A stretch of 8,697 bases of DNA. It comes from an uncultured Clostridia bacterium (GTDB lineage: Bacteria; Bacillota; Clostridia; Oscillospirales; Acutalibacteraceae). Below are positions 1-6,630 of this stretch, in pieces. Below the pieces are notes generated by a model, which was not told the origin of the DNA, ran no database searches, and saw only the letters and a list, made by a program, of their open reading frames with translations. Numbering within the stretch: the first letter of the stretch is position 1; each line of letters begins with the position of its first letter. A program made the translations under genes and the position numbers. The stretch covers positions 1-8,697 of the forward strand of contig CAJFUH010000044.1 in the NCBI GenBank assembly GCA_904420155.1. Direction: 5' to 3'.

Positions 1-740
1 ACATCCAGTATCAGGTAAAGGGGGAACATCTGGCCGACCACCCAGGACATCGCCGCGTCCCCATTGGGTTCGATATAAGAGACCCAATGGATCGTAGGGA
101 TGCTCAAAAGCAGGGTAGAAATAATCTGCATCAGAAACATGATGATTAAAAACGCCCCAAAAGAGGCCAATACACGATGGTTCTGGAAAAGATGACCCAG
201 GGCGATAGAGGCGTATACCATCAGGATGGAGGAAAGCAGCCCGACGATACAGCCGATGGTCAGTTCTATAGCCAAAATAGAGACCTGTTGGCCGTGCGCC
301 CCGGAAAAGATATCGGCGATTGCCTGGAAAAGCGTGCCCATAGTTCCCATCACCGTTTCGTCCAATGCCAAAATAAGCACAGACAGCACGGTAATGGCCG
401 TGCTGATGACCATCCATAAAAACGATACCAGCATTTTGCTGAGGATCAACGCGCTGGGTTTGACCGGGAGGGTAAACATCAAATACCCTTCATCCCCCAA
501 CAGGTTTCTGTAAAACCGCTGGATCATGACCACGAAAGTGAGGACGAACATCCCGCAGATCAACAGGAAGTAAAGCAAGGTGGTAAACCCGGAAATCAGG
601 GATAACACTTGGTTTGTGGAAAAAGAGTGGAACTGGGCGAAAATCCGGTTGATCGCCGCCAACGCCACCAGGGCGAGATAAATCGGCAGGAAAATGCGCC
701 CTGTGGCTTTGATCTCATATTTTAATAGTTTCCTTAACAT
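1..740 (-). CDS. ABC-2 type transporter permease, partial (3' end outside window)
   Basis: Integral membrane subunit of an ABC transporter, expected to pair with the ATPase encoded just upstream. The reading frame is open from an ATG at 740 to the window edge (246 full codons), so the C-terminus is missing. The protein begins MLRKLLKYEIKATGR, a basic amphipathic start typical of clostridial ABC-2 permeases. Hydrophobic segments lie at about residues 16-34, 52-74, 101-125, 154-180 and 190-214, with a polar loop (RFYRNLLGDEGYLMFTLPVK, about 75-94) between the second and third. The GDEGYLxFTLPV motif recurs in this family. A ribosome binding site, GGGAGG, sits 7 bases before the ATG. The start overlaps the ATPase stop by 7 bp (ATGTTAA), which suggests translational coupling. 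The substrate cannot be read from the sequence. Confidence 0.88.
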   Translation of the reverse strand, partial: MLRKLLKYEIKATGRIFLPIYLALVALAAINRIFAQFHSFSTNQVLSLISGFTTLLYFLLICGMFVLTFVVMIQRFYRNLLGDEGYLMFTLPVKPSALILSKMLVSFLWMVISTAITVLSVLILALDETVMGTMGTLFQAIADIFSGAHGQQVSILAIELTIGCIVGLLSSILMVYASIALGHLFQNHRVLASFGAFLIIMFLMQIISTLLLSIPTIHWVSYIEPNGDAAMSWVVGQMFPLYLILD

Positions 741-1432
741 TTAAATACCTCCCGAAACAAGGTGTCCACCGATTTGCCCTGCCCTTCCCTGATTTCGTCT
801 ACAGAGGATGTCAGCACCACTTTTCCTTGGCTGATGAAAATCACATCGTCCAAGATCTGTTCAATATCCGAGATCAAATGGGTGGAAAGGATGATGGTGG
901 AGGCGCTGTTATAGTTGGTGAGGATGGTGTTGAGGATATAATCCCGCGCTGCGGGGTCCACCCCGCCGATGGGTTCGTCCAGCAGATATAAATCCGCGTC
1001 GCGGCTCATCACCAGGATCAGCTGTACTTTTTCCTTGGTCCCTTTGCTCATGGTTTTCAGACGGTCCCTGGAATTGATGCCCAGCCGTTGCAGCATCTCA
1101 TAAGCCTTGGCCTTGTCAAAGTTGCTGTAAAAATCCCCGAAAAAGGAAATCAGGTCGCATACCCGCATCCAGTTATTTAAATACGTGCGTTCCGGCAAAT
1201 AGGAAACCTGCAATTTGGTGGTTACCCCGGGCTTTTTCCCATCCACCAGGATTTCCCCCGCGGTGGGGACCAGCAGGCCGCTGGCCAGCTTAATCAGCGT
1301 GCTTTTGCCGCTGCCGTTAGGCCCTAACAGGCCCACGATTTTTCCCCGTTCCACTTGCAGGTCCACCTGGGACAGCGCCTCCAGATAAGAATAACGCTTG
1401 GTAAGCGCACGGCATTCTAAAATAGCCGCCAT
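734..1432 (-). CDS. ABC transporter ATP-binding protein (YtrB-like)
   Basis: Cytoplasmic nucleotide-binding subunit, 232 aa, the usual length for a stand-alone ATPase. Walker A is GPNGSGKST (37-45), Walker B is DLYLLDEP (147-154), the D-loop is GGVD (156-159) and the switch histidine is H185 (STH). Two motifs depart from the textbook form: the Q-loop position reads YLPE (E81) rather than Q, and the signature reads MSKGTKEK (128-135) instead of LSGGQ. From family knowledge, both variants are common in ATPases encoded beside YtrA-type GntR regulators, so the protein is probably active. The RBS AGGAGGAG overlaps the end of the gntR gene, and the two genes are 2 bp apart. Downstream, the stop overlaps the permease start. 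The cargo is unknown; antibiotic or envelope-stress export is a guess from the family. Confidence 0.93.
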   Translation of the reverse strand: MAAILECRALTKRYSYLEALSQVDLQVERGKIVGLLGPNGSGKSTLIKLASGLLVPTAGEILVDGKKPGVTTKLQVSYLPERTYLNNWMRVCDLISFFGDFYSNFDKAKAYEMLQRLGINSRDRLKTMSKGTKEKVQLILVMSRDADLYLLDEPIGGVDPAARDYILNTILTNYNSASTIILSTHLISDIEQILDDVIFISQGKVVLTSSVDEIREGQGKSVDTLFREVFKC

Positions 1433-1434
1433 GG

Positions 1435-1803
1435 TTATTTCTCCTCCTTTTCCGTCTGTTTCATCAGAGAGATTGTTTCTTCTTTGCTAAACCCCAGCTG
1501 CTCCATTTTCTTCAGGAAATTGGTGATCTGTTCCTTGGCCAGGTTCTGTTTGGTTTGCTGAATCATGTTCTCATCCTCCGTGATAAATCTGCCGCTGGTC
1601 CGCTGGGAATATACCAGCCCGTTCCGCTCCAGCTCCGCCAGCGCCTTCTGCATGGTATTGGGGTTGACCGCCGCTTGCGCCGCCAAATCCCGCACCGGAG
1701 GCAGCTTATCCCCGGCGGCGTACATGCCCGATACAATACGTAGCTCAATTTGCTCAATGAGCTGCATGTAAATGGGGCGGTCCGCCTTTAACTCCCACGT
1801 CAT
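1435..1803 (-). CDS. GntR-family transcriptional regulator, YtrA subfamily
   Basis: Small DNA-binding repressor of 122 aa. An N-terminal winged helix-turn-helix spans about residues 10-75, with GDKLPPVRDLA (31-41), NPNTMQKALAELERNGLV (47-64) and SGRFI (70-74). A short charged helical tail follows, and there is no large effector domain. This compact form is the YtrA subfamily, whose members usually sit first in an ABC transporter operon. I chose the ATG at 1803 because AAGGAGAGG lies just upstream and MTWELKADRPIYMQL is the standard family N-terminus. An in-frame ATG at 1845 would add 14 residues translated from the operator and is unlikely. The gene leads the gntR-ATPase-permease operon. The palindromic operator over its own -10 box implies autorepression; the inducer is not known. 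Confidence 0.92.
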   Translation of the reverse strand: MTWELKADRPIYMQLIEQIELRIVSGMYAAGDKLPPVRDLAAQAAVNPNTMQKALAELERNGLVYSQRTSGRFITEDENMIQQTKQNLAKEQITNFLKKMEQLGFSKEETISLMKQTEKEEK

Positions 1804-1815
1804 GGAATCCTCTCC

Positions 1816-1873
1816 TTGTACTATTGTATTATTAATATAGTACAATAGTATCTCAAAAATATACGATTGTCAA
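1816..1873 (-). promoter_or_regulatory. Promoter and palindromic operator of the gntR-ABC operon
   Basis: Read on the minus strand, the -35 box TTGACA (1868-1873) is followed by exactly 17 bp and the -10 box TACTAT (1845-1850). Two interleaved inverted repeats cover the -10 and the predicted start site. One is TACTATTGTA (1819-1828) with TACAATAGTA (1841-1850), 10-bp perfect arms. The other is TTGTACTAT (1816-1824) with ATAGTACAA (1837-1845), 9-bp perfect arms. Both have 12-bp spacers. The GTACTA...TAGTAC core fits the widely spaced palindromes bound by YtrA-type GntR proteins. Binding by the adjacent GntR is inferred. Confidence 0.85.
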
Positions 1874-1995
1874 GGGCTTTTACATTTCTTTTTAAATAAA
1901 TTTTATCTCGCTCAAGGGATACAGAGTCTCGTCAATTGTGCTCGAGAACATTATAAATAAAACGGGATTACCAACAAATCAAAGATATTTTAAAA

Positions 1996-2026
1996 TGTGC
2001 AATGTTGTATTTTAGTGTGCAATGTT
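1996..2026 (+). repeat. Paired 11-bp direct repeat TGTGCAATGTT, 20-bp period
   Basis: TGTGCAATGTT occurs exactly twice, at 1996-2006 and 2016-2026. The start-to-start distance is 20 bp, about two helical turns, so both copies face the same side of the DNA. The bases between and around the copies are not conserved, so the 11-mer itself is the repeated unit. The nearest copy ends 107 bp before the -35 box of the xyl promoter. This layout is typical of an activator or a cooperatively bound dimer. The binding protein is unknown; no AraC-type regulator or response regulator is encoded in the window. Confidence 0.7.
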
Positions 2027-2089
2027 TGTTCCAAAGGGGCCTGTTTGATAAAAGAAATAGGAATATTTCATAAATACCAAAAATAATTA

Positions 2090-2114
2090 TCCCTATTTTA
2101 TACAAAAATAGGGA
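2090..2114. repeat. 10-bp inverted repeat upstream of the xyl promoter
   Basis: TCCCTATTTT (2090-2099) and AAAATAGGGA (2105-2114) are perfect complements around a 5-base spacer. The right arm belongs to ATAGGGAATAT; a similar ATAGGAATAT lies upstream at about 2057-2066. The element ends 18 bp before the -35 box at 2133. It could be an operator or activator site. It lacks the T-run and GC-rich stem of a terminator. Confidence 0.6.
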
Positions 2115-2132
2115 ATATGGAATCCGATACGG

Positions 2133-2161
2133 TTGACTTCCTCATAGGAAAATACTACAAT
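2133..2161 (+). promoter_or_regulatory. Promoter of the xyl operon
   Basis: TTGACT (2133-2138, 5 of 6 consensus bases) is followed by a 17-bp spacer and TACAAT (2156-2161, 5 of 6). Transcription should start near 2168, giving a leader of about 72 nt before the regulator gene at 2240. A short palindrome, TGTGC-N4-GCACA (2173-2186), lies just after the predicted start site, a usual place for a LacI-family operator. The promoter also argues against an ATG at 2117, which would lie upstream of the transcript. Confidence 0.78.
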
Positions 2162-2239
2162 AATGTCAAAGCTGTGCAGGAGCACATTAAGAAGAATGAC
2201 AGAAACCTTGGATGTATAAAACGGGAGGGATCATTTAGA

Positions 2240-3265
2240 ATGGCGGTCACCATTAAGCAGATTGCCGAGATGTGCGGTGTCTCCCGAGGCACCGTGGACC
2301 GGGTACTTAATAACCGCGGAAAAGTAAAAAAGGAAACGGAACAGATGATCCGCAAAATTGCCGAAGACCTGGGGTATGTCCCCAATATGGCGGGCAAGGT
2401 GCTGGCGGCCAACCGGAAAGAATTGGCCATCGGTGTTGTGCTGGCGTCAGAGGGCAACGCTTTTTTTGACGATGTTCTTCGCGGGATCCGGCGGGCGGAA
2501 ACAGAAATCGCCGGGTATGGCACCAAGGTCATTCTAAAAACCTTAAAAGGGTATAATGTCCAGCAGCAGCGGGAGGCGATTGAGGAGATTCGCCCGCATA
2601 TCAACGCCTTGATTTTAAACCCCATCAGCGACCCTATTATTGCCCAGGAGATCGACGATCTGGTGGACAGCGGTATCTGTGTCATTACCATCAACACCGA
2701 TATTCAGAACAGCAAGCGCATGTGCTATATCGGCAGCGATTATACCAAGGGCGGGGAGACCGCCTGCGGCATGCTGGGGATGATTACAGGAGGAGCCCCT
2801 ACGAAGATCGGCGTTATCACCGGTTCCACCCTGGTATTGGGCCATAATCAGCGGATCACCGGGTTCCAAAATGTCATTGACCGCCGTTACCAGGATTTCC
2901 GCATTGTGGACTGTGAACAGACCGACGATGACGATATCCAGGCTTTTGAGGTAACGAAAGAGATGCTCACGGAACATCCGGAGATCGACGCTATTTTTAT
3001 TGTGGCGGGAGGGGTTTATGGCGTTTGCCGGGCAGTGATATCCATGCATCTGGAAGAACAGATGCATATCATCTGTTTTGACAGCACCCCCGCTTCTGTA
3101 GAGATGATAAAAAAAGGGGTGATCCAGGCTACGATTTGCCAGCAGCCTTTTACCCAGGGGAATAAATCCGTACATTTGGCCTTTAATTATCTGGTCAGCG
3201 GGTTAAAACCTGAAAAAGAATATTACTTTGTCAAAAATGAAATTAAGATACTAGAAAATTTATAA
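2240..3265 (+). CDS. LacI-family transcriptional regulator of the xylose operon
   Basis: Predicted sugar-responsive DNA-binding regulator, 341 aa. The N-terminal LacI helix-turn-helix TIKQIAEMCGVSRGTVDRVL spans 4-23, with a hinge region around LGYVPNMAGKVLAANR (44-59). The rest is a periplasmic-binding-protein-like effector domain starting at about 61. It contains DSGICVITINTDIQNSKRMCYIGSDY, a stretch typical of ribose- or xylose-binding folds. I chose the ATG at 2240 because GGGAGGG (2223-2229) precedes it, the HTH begins right there, and the promoter lies at 2133-2161. An upstream in-frame ATG at 2117 would add 41 unrelated residues. The gene ends 14 bp before xylA, so it probably reports xylose or xylulose status. 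This differs from the ROK-family XylR of Bacillus. The ligand is inferred from context only. Confidence 0.9.
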   Translation: MAVTIKQIAEMCGVSRGTVDRVLNNRGKVKKETEQMIRKIAEDLGYVPNMAGKVLAANRKELAIGVVLASEGNAFFDDVLRGIRRAETEIAGYGTKVILKTLKGYNVQQQREAIEEIRPHINALILNPISDPIIAQEIDDLVDSGICVITINTDIQNSKRMCYIGSDYTKGGETACGMLGMITGGAPTKIGVITGSTLVLGHNQRITGFQNVIDRRYQDFRIVDCEQTDDDDIQAFEVTKEMLTEHPEIDAIFIVAGGVYGVCRAVISMHLEEQMHIICFDSTPASVEMIKKGVIQATICQQPFTQGNKSVHLAFNYLVSGLKPEKEYYFVKNEIKILENL

Positions 3266-3282
3266 TGGAGGCTATTACTATG
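3266..3282 (+). promoter_or_regulatory. Shine-Dalgarno that sets the xylA start
   Basis: TGGAGG (3266-3271, counting the G of GCT) lies 8 bases before the ATG at 3280. An earlier in-frame ATG at 3265 overlaps the stop of the regulator gene (TAATG) but has no ribosome binding site. It would also consume the SD sequence as coding DNA. The family N-terminus MNYFPNVPNVAYEG also fits the 3280 start. Close spacing suggests translational coupling. Confidence 0.7.
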
Positions 3283-4599
3283 AATTATTTTCCCAATGTT
3301 CCCAACGTGGCTTACGAGGGGCCCAAGTCGACCAACCCGTTTTCCTTTAAGTATTACGATCCCAACCGCGTGATCCACGGCAAGAGCATGAAGGAACACC
3401 TGAAATTCGCCATGTCCTATTGGCATACCCTGTGCGCCGGCGGCGCCGATCCCTTCGGCCGCGAAACCATGGACCGCACCTACGGCCAGGAGGATCCCAT
3501 GGCCCGGGCCAAGGCAAAGGCGGACGCTGCCTTTGAGTTTATGACCAAGCTGTCTATCCCTTATTTCTGCTTCCACGACGCGGATATCGCCCCGGAAGGA
3601 AAGGATTTCGCCGAGACCCGCAAGAATTTCTGGGAGATCGTGGAATACTTGGAAGGCAAAATGAAGGAAACCGGCATTAAGCTGCTGTGGGGTACCGCCA
3701 ACCTCTTTAACCATCCCCGTTATATGCACGGCGCGGGCACTTCCTGCAATGCGGACAGCTTCGCTTATGCCGCCGCTCAGATCAAAAACGCCATTGACGC
3801 CACCATCCGCCTGGGCGGGAAAGGCTATGTGTTCTGGGGCGGAAGGGAAGGCTATGAAACCCTGCTGAACACCAATATGGCCCTGGAGCTGGACAACATG
3901 GCCCGCCTGATGCATATGGCGGTGGATTATGCCCGCAGCAAGGGCTTTACCGGGGACTTCTACATCGAGCCCAAGCCGAAGGAGCCCACTAAGCATCAAT
4001 ATGACTTCGATACCGCTACCGCCATGAACTTCCTGCGCAAGTATGGATTGGACAAAGATTTCAAAATGAACATCGAGGCCAACCACGCTACCCTGGCGGG
4101 ACATACCTTCCAGCACGAGCTGCGCACCGCCGCCGTCAACGGCGCTTTTGGTTCCATCGACGCCAACCAGGGCGACCCGATGCTGGGCTGGGATACCGAC
4201 CAATTCCCCAGCGACGCTTACGCCACCACGCTGTGCATGCTGGAAGTCATTAAAGCGGGCGGATTTACCAACGGCGGTTTGAACTTTGACGCCAAAGTGC
4301 GCCGTCCCTCCTTTACTTATGAAGATATTGCGCTGGCCTATATCACCGGTATGGATACCTTTGCCCTGGGCTTAATCAAAGCCTATGAGATTGTGGAAGA
4401 CGGCCGTCTGGACGAGTTCGTCCGCAACCGTTACCGCAGCTTCCAGGAAGGCATTGGCAAAGAGATTGCGGAAGGCCGCGCCACCCTGGAACAATTGGAG
4501 GCTTACACCCTGGAACATGGGGAAGTAACATTGGAAAGCGGCCGCCAGGAATACCTGGAGGGCGTGCTCAATAACATCTTGTTCCGCGGCGTAGAATAA
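3280..4599 (+). CDS. xylA: Xylose isomerase
   Basis: Converts D-xylose to D-xylulose in the cytoplasm using two divalent metals (EC 5.3.1.5). At 439 aa it is the long class II form, with the extra N-terminal section (MNYFPNVPNVAYEGPKSTNPFSFKYY and onward). All expected active-site residues are present: catalytic H99 and D102 in FHDADIAPEG, the VFWGGREGYETL motif (184-195), E230 and K232 in YIEPKPKEPTKHQ, E266 and H269 in IEANHATLAGH, D294 in SIDANQGD, D305 and D307 in GWDTDQFP, and D337 in LNFDAKVRR. Each aligns two residues below the usual E. coli-style numbering. It is the second gene of the xyl operon, 14 bp after the regulator. A stable hairpin follows the stop. A catalytically intact enzyme is very likely. 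Confidence 0.98.
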   Translation: MNYFPNVPNVAYEGPKSTNPFSFKYYDPNRVIHGKSMKEHLKFAMSYWHTLCAGGADPFGRETMDRTYGQEDPMARAKAKADAAFEFMTKLSIPYFCFHDADIAPEGKDFAETRKNFWEIVEYLEGKMKETGIKLLWGTANLFNHPRYMHGAGTSCNADSFAYAAAQIKNAIDATIRLGGKGYVFWGGREGYETLLNTNMALELDNMARLMHMAVDYARSKGFTGDFYIEPKPKEPTKHQYDFDTATAMNFLRKYGLDKDFKMNIEANHATLAGHTFQHELRTAAVNGAFGSIDANQGDPMLGWDTDQFPSDAYATTLCMLEVIKAGGFTNGGLNFDAKVRRPSFTYEDIALAYITGMDTFALGLIKAYEIVEDGRLDEFVRNRYRSFQEGIGKEIAEGRATLEQLEAYTLEHGEVTLESGRQEYLEGVLNNILFRGVE

Positions 4600-4624
4600 G
4601 TATTAGATTTCCCTTGTTCATACG

Positions 4625-4653
4625 ACAGACGGGTTCCTTTTGGGCCCGTCTGT
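4625..4653 (+). terminator. Hairpin after xylA (processing site, attenuator or weak terminator)
   Basis: ACAGACGGG (4625-4633) pairs perfectly with CCCGTCTGT (4645-4653), and the loop can add a small CC-TTTT-GG stem. The stem starts 26 bp after the xylA stop. There is no U-run on either strand, so it is not a standard intrinsic terminator. It may protect the 3' end of a processed xylA message, or reduce readthrough into xylB. Confidence 0.55.
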
Positions 4654-4705
4654 GCTTGTCAAAATAGGAAAGTTCTACGAGAGACTTACACAAGTGGAAG
4701 GAGGC

Positions 4706-4944
4706 TGGGGAACCCCTCGCTAGGGTTCCCCACGGCCAAACCGTCCCCCGGACGGGTTTGGCCTCCCCTCCTGAGCTTTGGGAATTCTTGGGTGTTTCGT
4801 CCTCTGAGGAGGACGACCTGGGGGCTCCGCCCCCAAGACCCCCGCCACCTTTGAAAAGGTGGACGAAACTTTTAAGTTTCCTCGCGGGCAACCTGTTTTT
4901 TCCAAAGAAAGCCCGGAGAGTGACGCGCCCCACTGCAGGCGCGT
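4706..4944. repeat. Hairpin cluster in the xylA-xylB spacer, likely dispersed intergenic repeat
   Basis: The 378-bp spacer holds no credible gene but packs consecutive inverted repeats. They are TGGGGAACCC/GGGTTCCCCA (4706-4732), GGCCAAACCGTCC/GGACGGGTTTGGCC with one bulge (4734-4763), CGTCCTC/GAGGACG (4798-4815), TGGGGGC/GCCCCCA (4819-4835), CCACCTTT/AAAGGTGG (4845-4862), GAAACTT/AAGTTTC (4865-4880) and ACGCGCC/GGCGCGT (4923-4944). Such tandem small hairpins, including the GGGGGC-TCC-GCCCCC unit, resemble non-coding repeats scattered in Oscillospirales genomes. That is recollection, not a search result. Open frames across it are low-complexity and look spurious. Confidence 0.65.
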
Positions 4945-4977
4945 TTCAATCAGTCAAAAGGAAAGGATGAGATCTTT

Positions 4978-6501
4978 TTGAATTATTTGATCGGTATTGA
5001 CCTGGGCACCTCCGCCACCAAGACCGTTTTGTTCGATGAGGAATGCAGGGTTATCGCCTCCGCGTCCCAGGAATATCCTATGTCCCAGCCCCAAAACGGA
5101 TGGGCGGAACAAGACCCGCTCCACTGGAAGGAAGCGGCTTTCTCCACCATCCGGGGGGTGATCCAGTCCTCCGGGATTGATCCCGCCGATATCCGAGGGA
5201 TCGGGCTGTCCGGCCAGATGCACGGCCTGGTGATGCTGGACCAGCAGAACCAGGTGATCCGTCCCGCCATCCTGTGGTGCGACCAGCGCACCGGAAAGGA
5301 ATGCGAGGAAATCACCCGGCGGGTGGGATATGAACGGCTGCTGCAAATCACCGCCAATCCCGCCCTCACCGGATTTACCGCTTCCAAAATTTTATGGGTG
5401 CGTAACCATGAGCCGGAAAACTACGCCCGGTGCCGGCATATTTTACTGCCCAAGGATTATGTCCGTTACCTGTTGACCGGCGTATTTGCCACGGAAGTTT
5501 CGGACGCCAGCGGCATGCAGCTTCTAGACGTGCCCAACCGCTGCTGGTCCCAAGAGGTGCTCAAAGCCTTGGAAATCGACGAGGAATGGCTGGCAAAGGT
5601 TTATGAATCCCCGGAAATCACCGGGACCGTGACCCGGGAAGCGGCGGAAGCCACCGGGCTTCTGCCCGGCACCCCGGTGGTGGGCGGCGCTGGCGACAAC
5701 GCGGCGGCGGCCGTGGGGACCGGCGTGGTGGAAGACGGAAAAGCTTTCACCACCATCGGAACTTCCGGCGTGGTATACGCCCACTCTTCCAAAATCAGCA
5801 TCGACCCCAAAGGGCGGGTACATACCTTCTGCTGCGCCGTGCCGGGGTGCTGGCACGTGATGGGCGTTACCCAGGGGGCGGGGCTTTCCCTGAAATGGTT
5901 CCGGGATCAGTTCTGCCAGGACTACGTGGAACGCGCCCGGCAGATGGGGATAGATCCCTATGTCCTGATGGACCAGGACGCGGCGCAAGTGCCGGTGGGC
6001 AGCAACAGACTGCTCTATCTGCCCTATCTGATGGGGGAACGCACCCCCCATTTGGACCCGGATTGCCGCGGCGTGTTCTTTGGCCTGTCCGCCATCCATA
6101 CCAGGCAGGATATGCTGCGGGCAGTGATGGAAGGCGTTACCCATTCCCTGCGGGACTGCTATGACATCCTGCTGGAAATGGACGTCCATCCCGAACAGAT
6201 GATGGCCTGCGGGGGAGGCGGGACCAGCGCCCTGTGGCGGCAGATGCTGGCGGATCTCTACGGGTGCCAGGTGGCCACGGTGTCCTCCAAGGAAGGGCCC
6301 GCCCTGGGCGTAGCGATTCTGGCGGGGGTAGGAACCGGCTTGTTCCCCAGCGTGGAGGAGGCTTGCCGGAAATTCATCGGCACCGACCGGGTATGCCCGC
6401 CCATCCCGGAGCATACCCGGCAATACGCCAGGTATCATGAGGTATATCGCGGGCTCTATCCGGCCCTGAAAGATTCCTTCCGTCAATTGCAGGAATTATA
6501 A
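4978..6501 (+). CDS. xylB: Xylulokinase
   Basis: Phosphorylates D-xylulose to D-xylulose 5-phosphate with ATP (EC 2.7.1.17), the step after XylA. The 507-aa protein has the two-domain FGGY carbohydrate kinase fold. It shows DLGTSATK (8-15, phosphate-binding), SGQMHGLV (78-85, with the M-H pair that contacts xylulose), CDQRT (101-105), GGAGDNAAAA (236-245, with D240 as the likely catalytic base), TTIGTSG (258-264) and the adenosine motif CGGGGTSALW (411-420). The start is a TTG at 4978 preceded by AAAGGA about 10 bases upstream. An ATG at 4967 is in another frame and meets a stop after four codons. The gene is third in the xyl operon but is separated from xylA by a hairpin-rich spacer, so its expression may be lower or uncoupled. 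Confidence 0.97.
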   Translation: MNYLIGIDLGTSATKTVLFDEECRVIASASQEYPMSQPQNGWAEQDPLHWKEAAFSTIRGVIQSSGIDPADIRGIGLSGQMHGLVMLDQQNQVIRPAILWCDQRTGKECEEITRRVGYERLLQITANPALTGFTASKILWVRNHEPENYARCRHILLPKDYVRYLLTGVFATEVSDASGMQLLDVPNRCWSQEVLKALEIDEEWLAKVYESPEITGTVTREAAEATGLLPGTPVVGGAGDNAAAAVGTGVVEDGKAFTTIGTSGVVYAHSSKISIDPKGRVHTFCCAVPGCWHVMGVTQGAGLSLKWFRDQFCQDYVERARQMGIDPYVLMDQDAAQVPVGSNRLLYLPYLMGERTPHLDPDCRGVFFGLSAIHTRQDMLRAVMEGVTHSLRDCYDILLEMDVHPEQMMACGGGGTSALWRQMLADLYGCQVATVSSKEGPALGVAILAGVGTGLFPSVEEACRKFIGTDRVCPPIPEHTRQYARYHEVYRGLYPALKDSFRQLQEL

Positions 6502-6630
6502 GGGATCGGTTTGTCAGTTCCGCCTGAAAGTTTTTGAAGCGCGCGGGGAAGGGAGGGCCCAAGATCCGACGGATGAAAAAGATTGGGGGTCGAAACCTTC
6601 CCATGACGTTTTTCCATAAAATTTCTTCAT
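6502..6630. other. Short 3' region after xylB, no gene seen
   Basis: No coding signal. GGGAAGG (6546-6552) and CCTTCCC (6596-6602) could pair over a 43-base loop that contains ATCC-GAC-GGAT (6563-6573). The stretch CTGAAAGTTTTTGAAG with a following G-rich run resembles the style of the xylA-xylB spacer and may be a degraded repeat, but I could not align the two convincingly. Confidence 0.4.

Larger units (their letters stand above)
1874..2132. other. AT-rich divergent intergenic region upstream of the xyl operon
   Basis: This stretch separates the divergent gntR and xyl promoters and holds no convincing gene. It is much more AT-rich than the flanking genes. Visible structure consists of the direct repeat at 1996-2026 and the inverted repeat at 2090-2114, listed separately, and a weak TCTCG-N11-CGAGA repeat (1927-1947). 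A second, weaker promoter-like pair, TTGATA (2045-2050) and CATAAA (2069-2074) with an 18-bp spacer, is also present. No clear CcpA cre site was found by eye. Confidence 0.6.

Noticed and set aside
177..513. Plus-strand open frames at the left end
   Set aside because: They are antisense to the ABC-2 permease, whose hydrophobic frame is open for the whole 740 bases and starts with a good ribosome binding site.
734..1432. Inactive ABC ATPase because of the altered signature and Q-loop
   Set aside because: The MSKGTKEK signature and the YLPE Q-loop are, from family knowledge, normal variants in YtrB-type ATPases; Walker A, Walker B and the switch histidine are intact.
3223..4203. Long minus-strand open frame of 326 codons opposite xylA
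   Set aside because: It is the antisense shadow of a gene with complete xylose isomerase active-site motifs; the composition is an artefact of codon bias.
4706..4880. CRISPR array or integron attC site
   Set aside because: The stems differ from each other in sequence and length, there are no regular repeats with spacers, and no cas or integrase gene is nearby.
4568..4933. Minus-strand open frame of about 120 codons across the xylA-xylB spacer
   Set aside because: It is low-complexity (Gly-, Ser- and Pro-rich), runs through consecutive hairpins, overlaps the end of xylA and has no credible ribosome binding site. It looks like a by-product of the repeat.
5524..6486. Long minus-strand open frame of 320 codons opposite xylB
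   Set aside because: It is antisense to a fully motif-supported xylulokinase and has no family features of its own.
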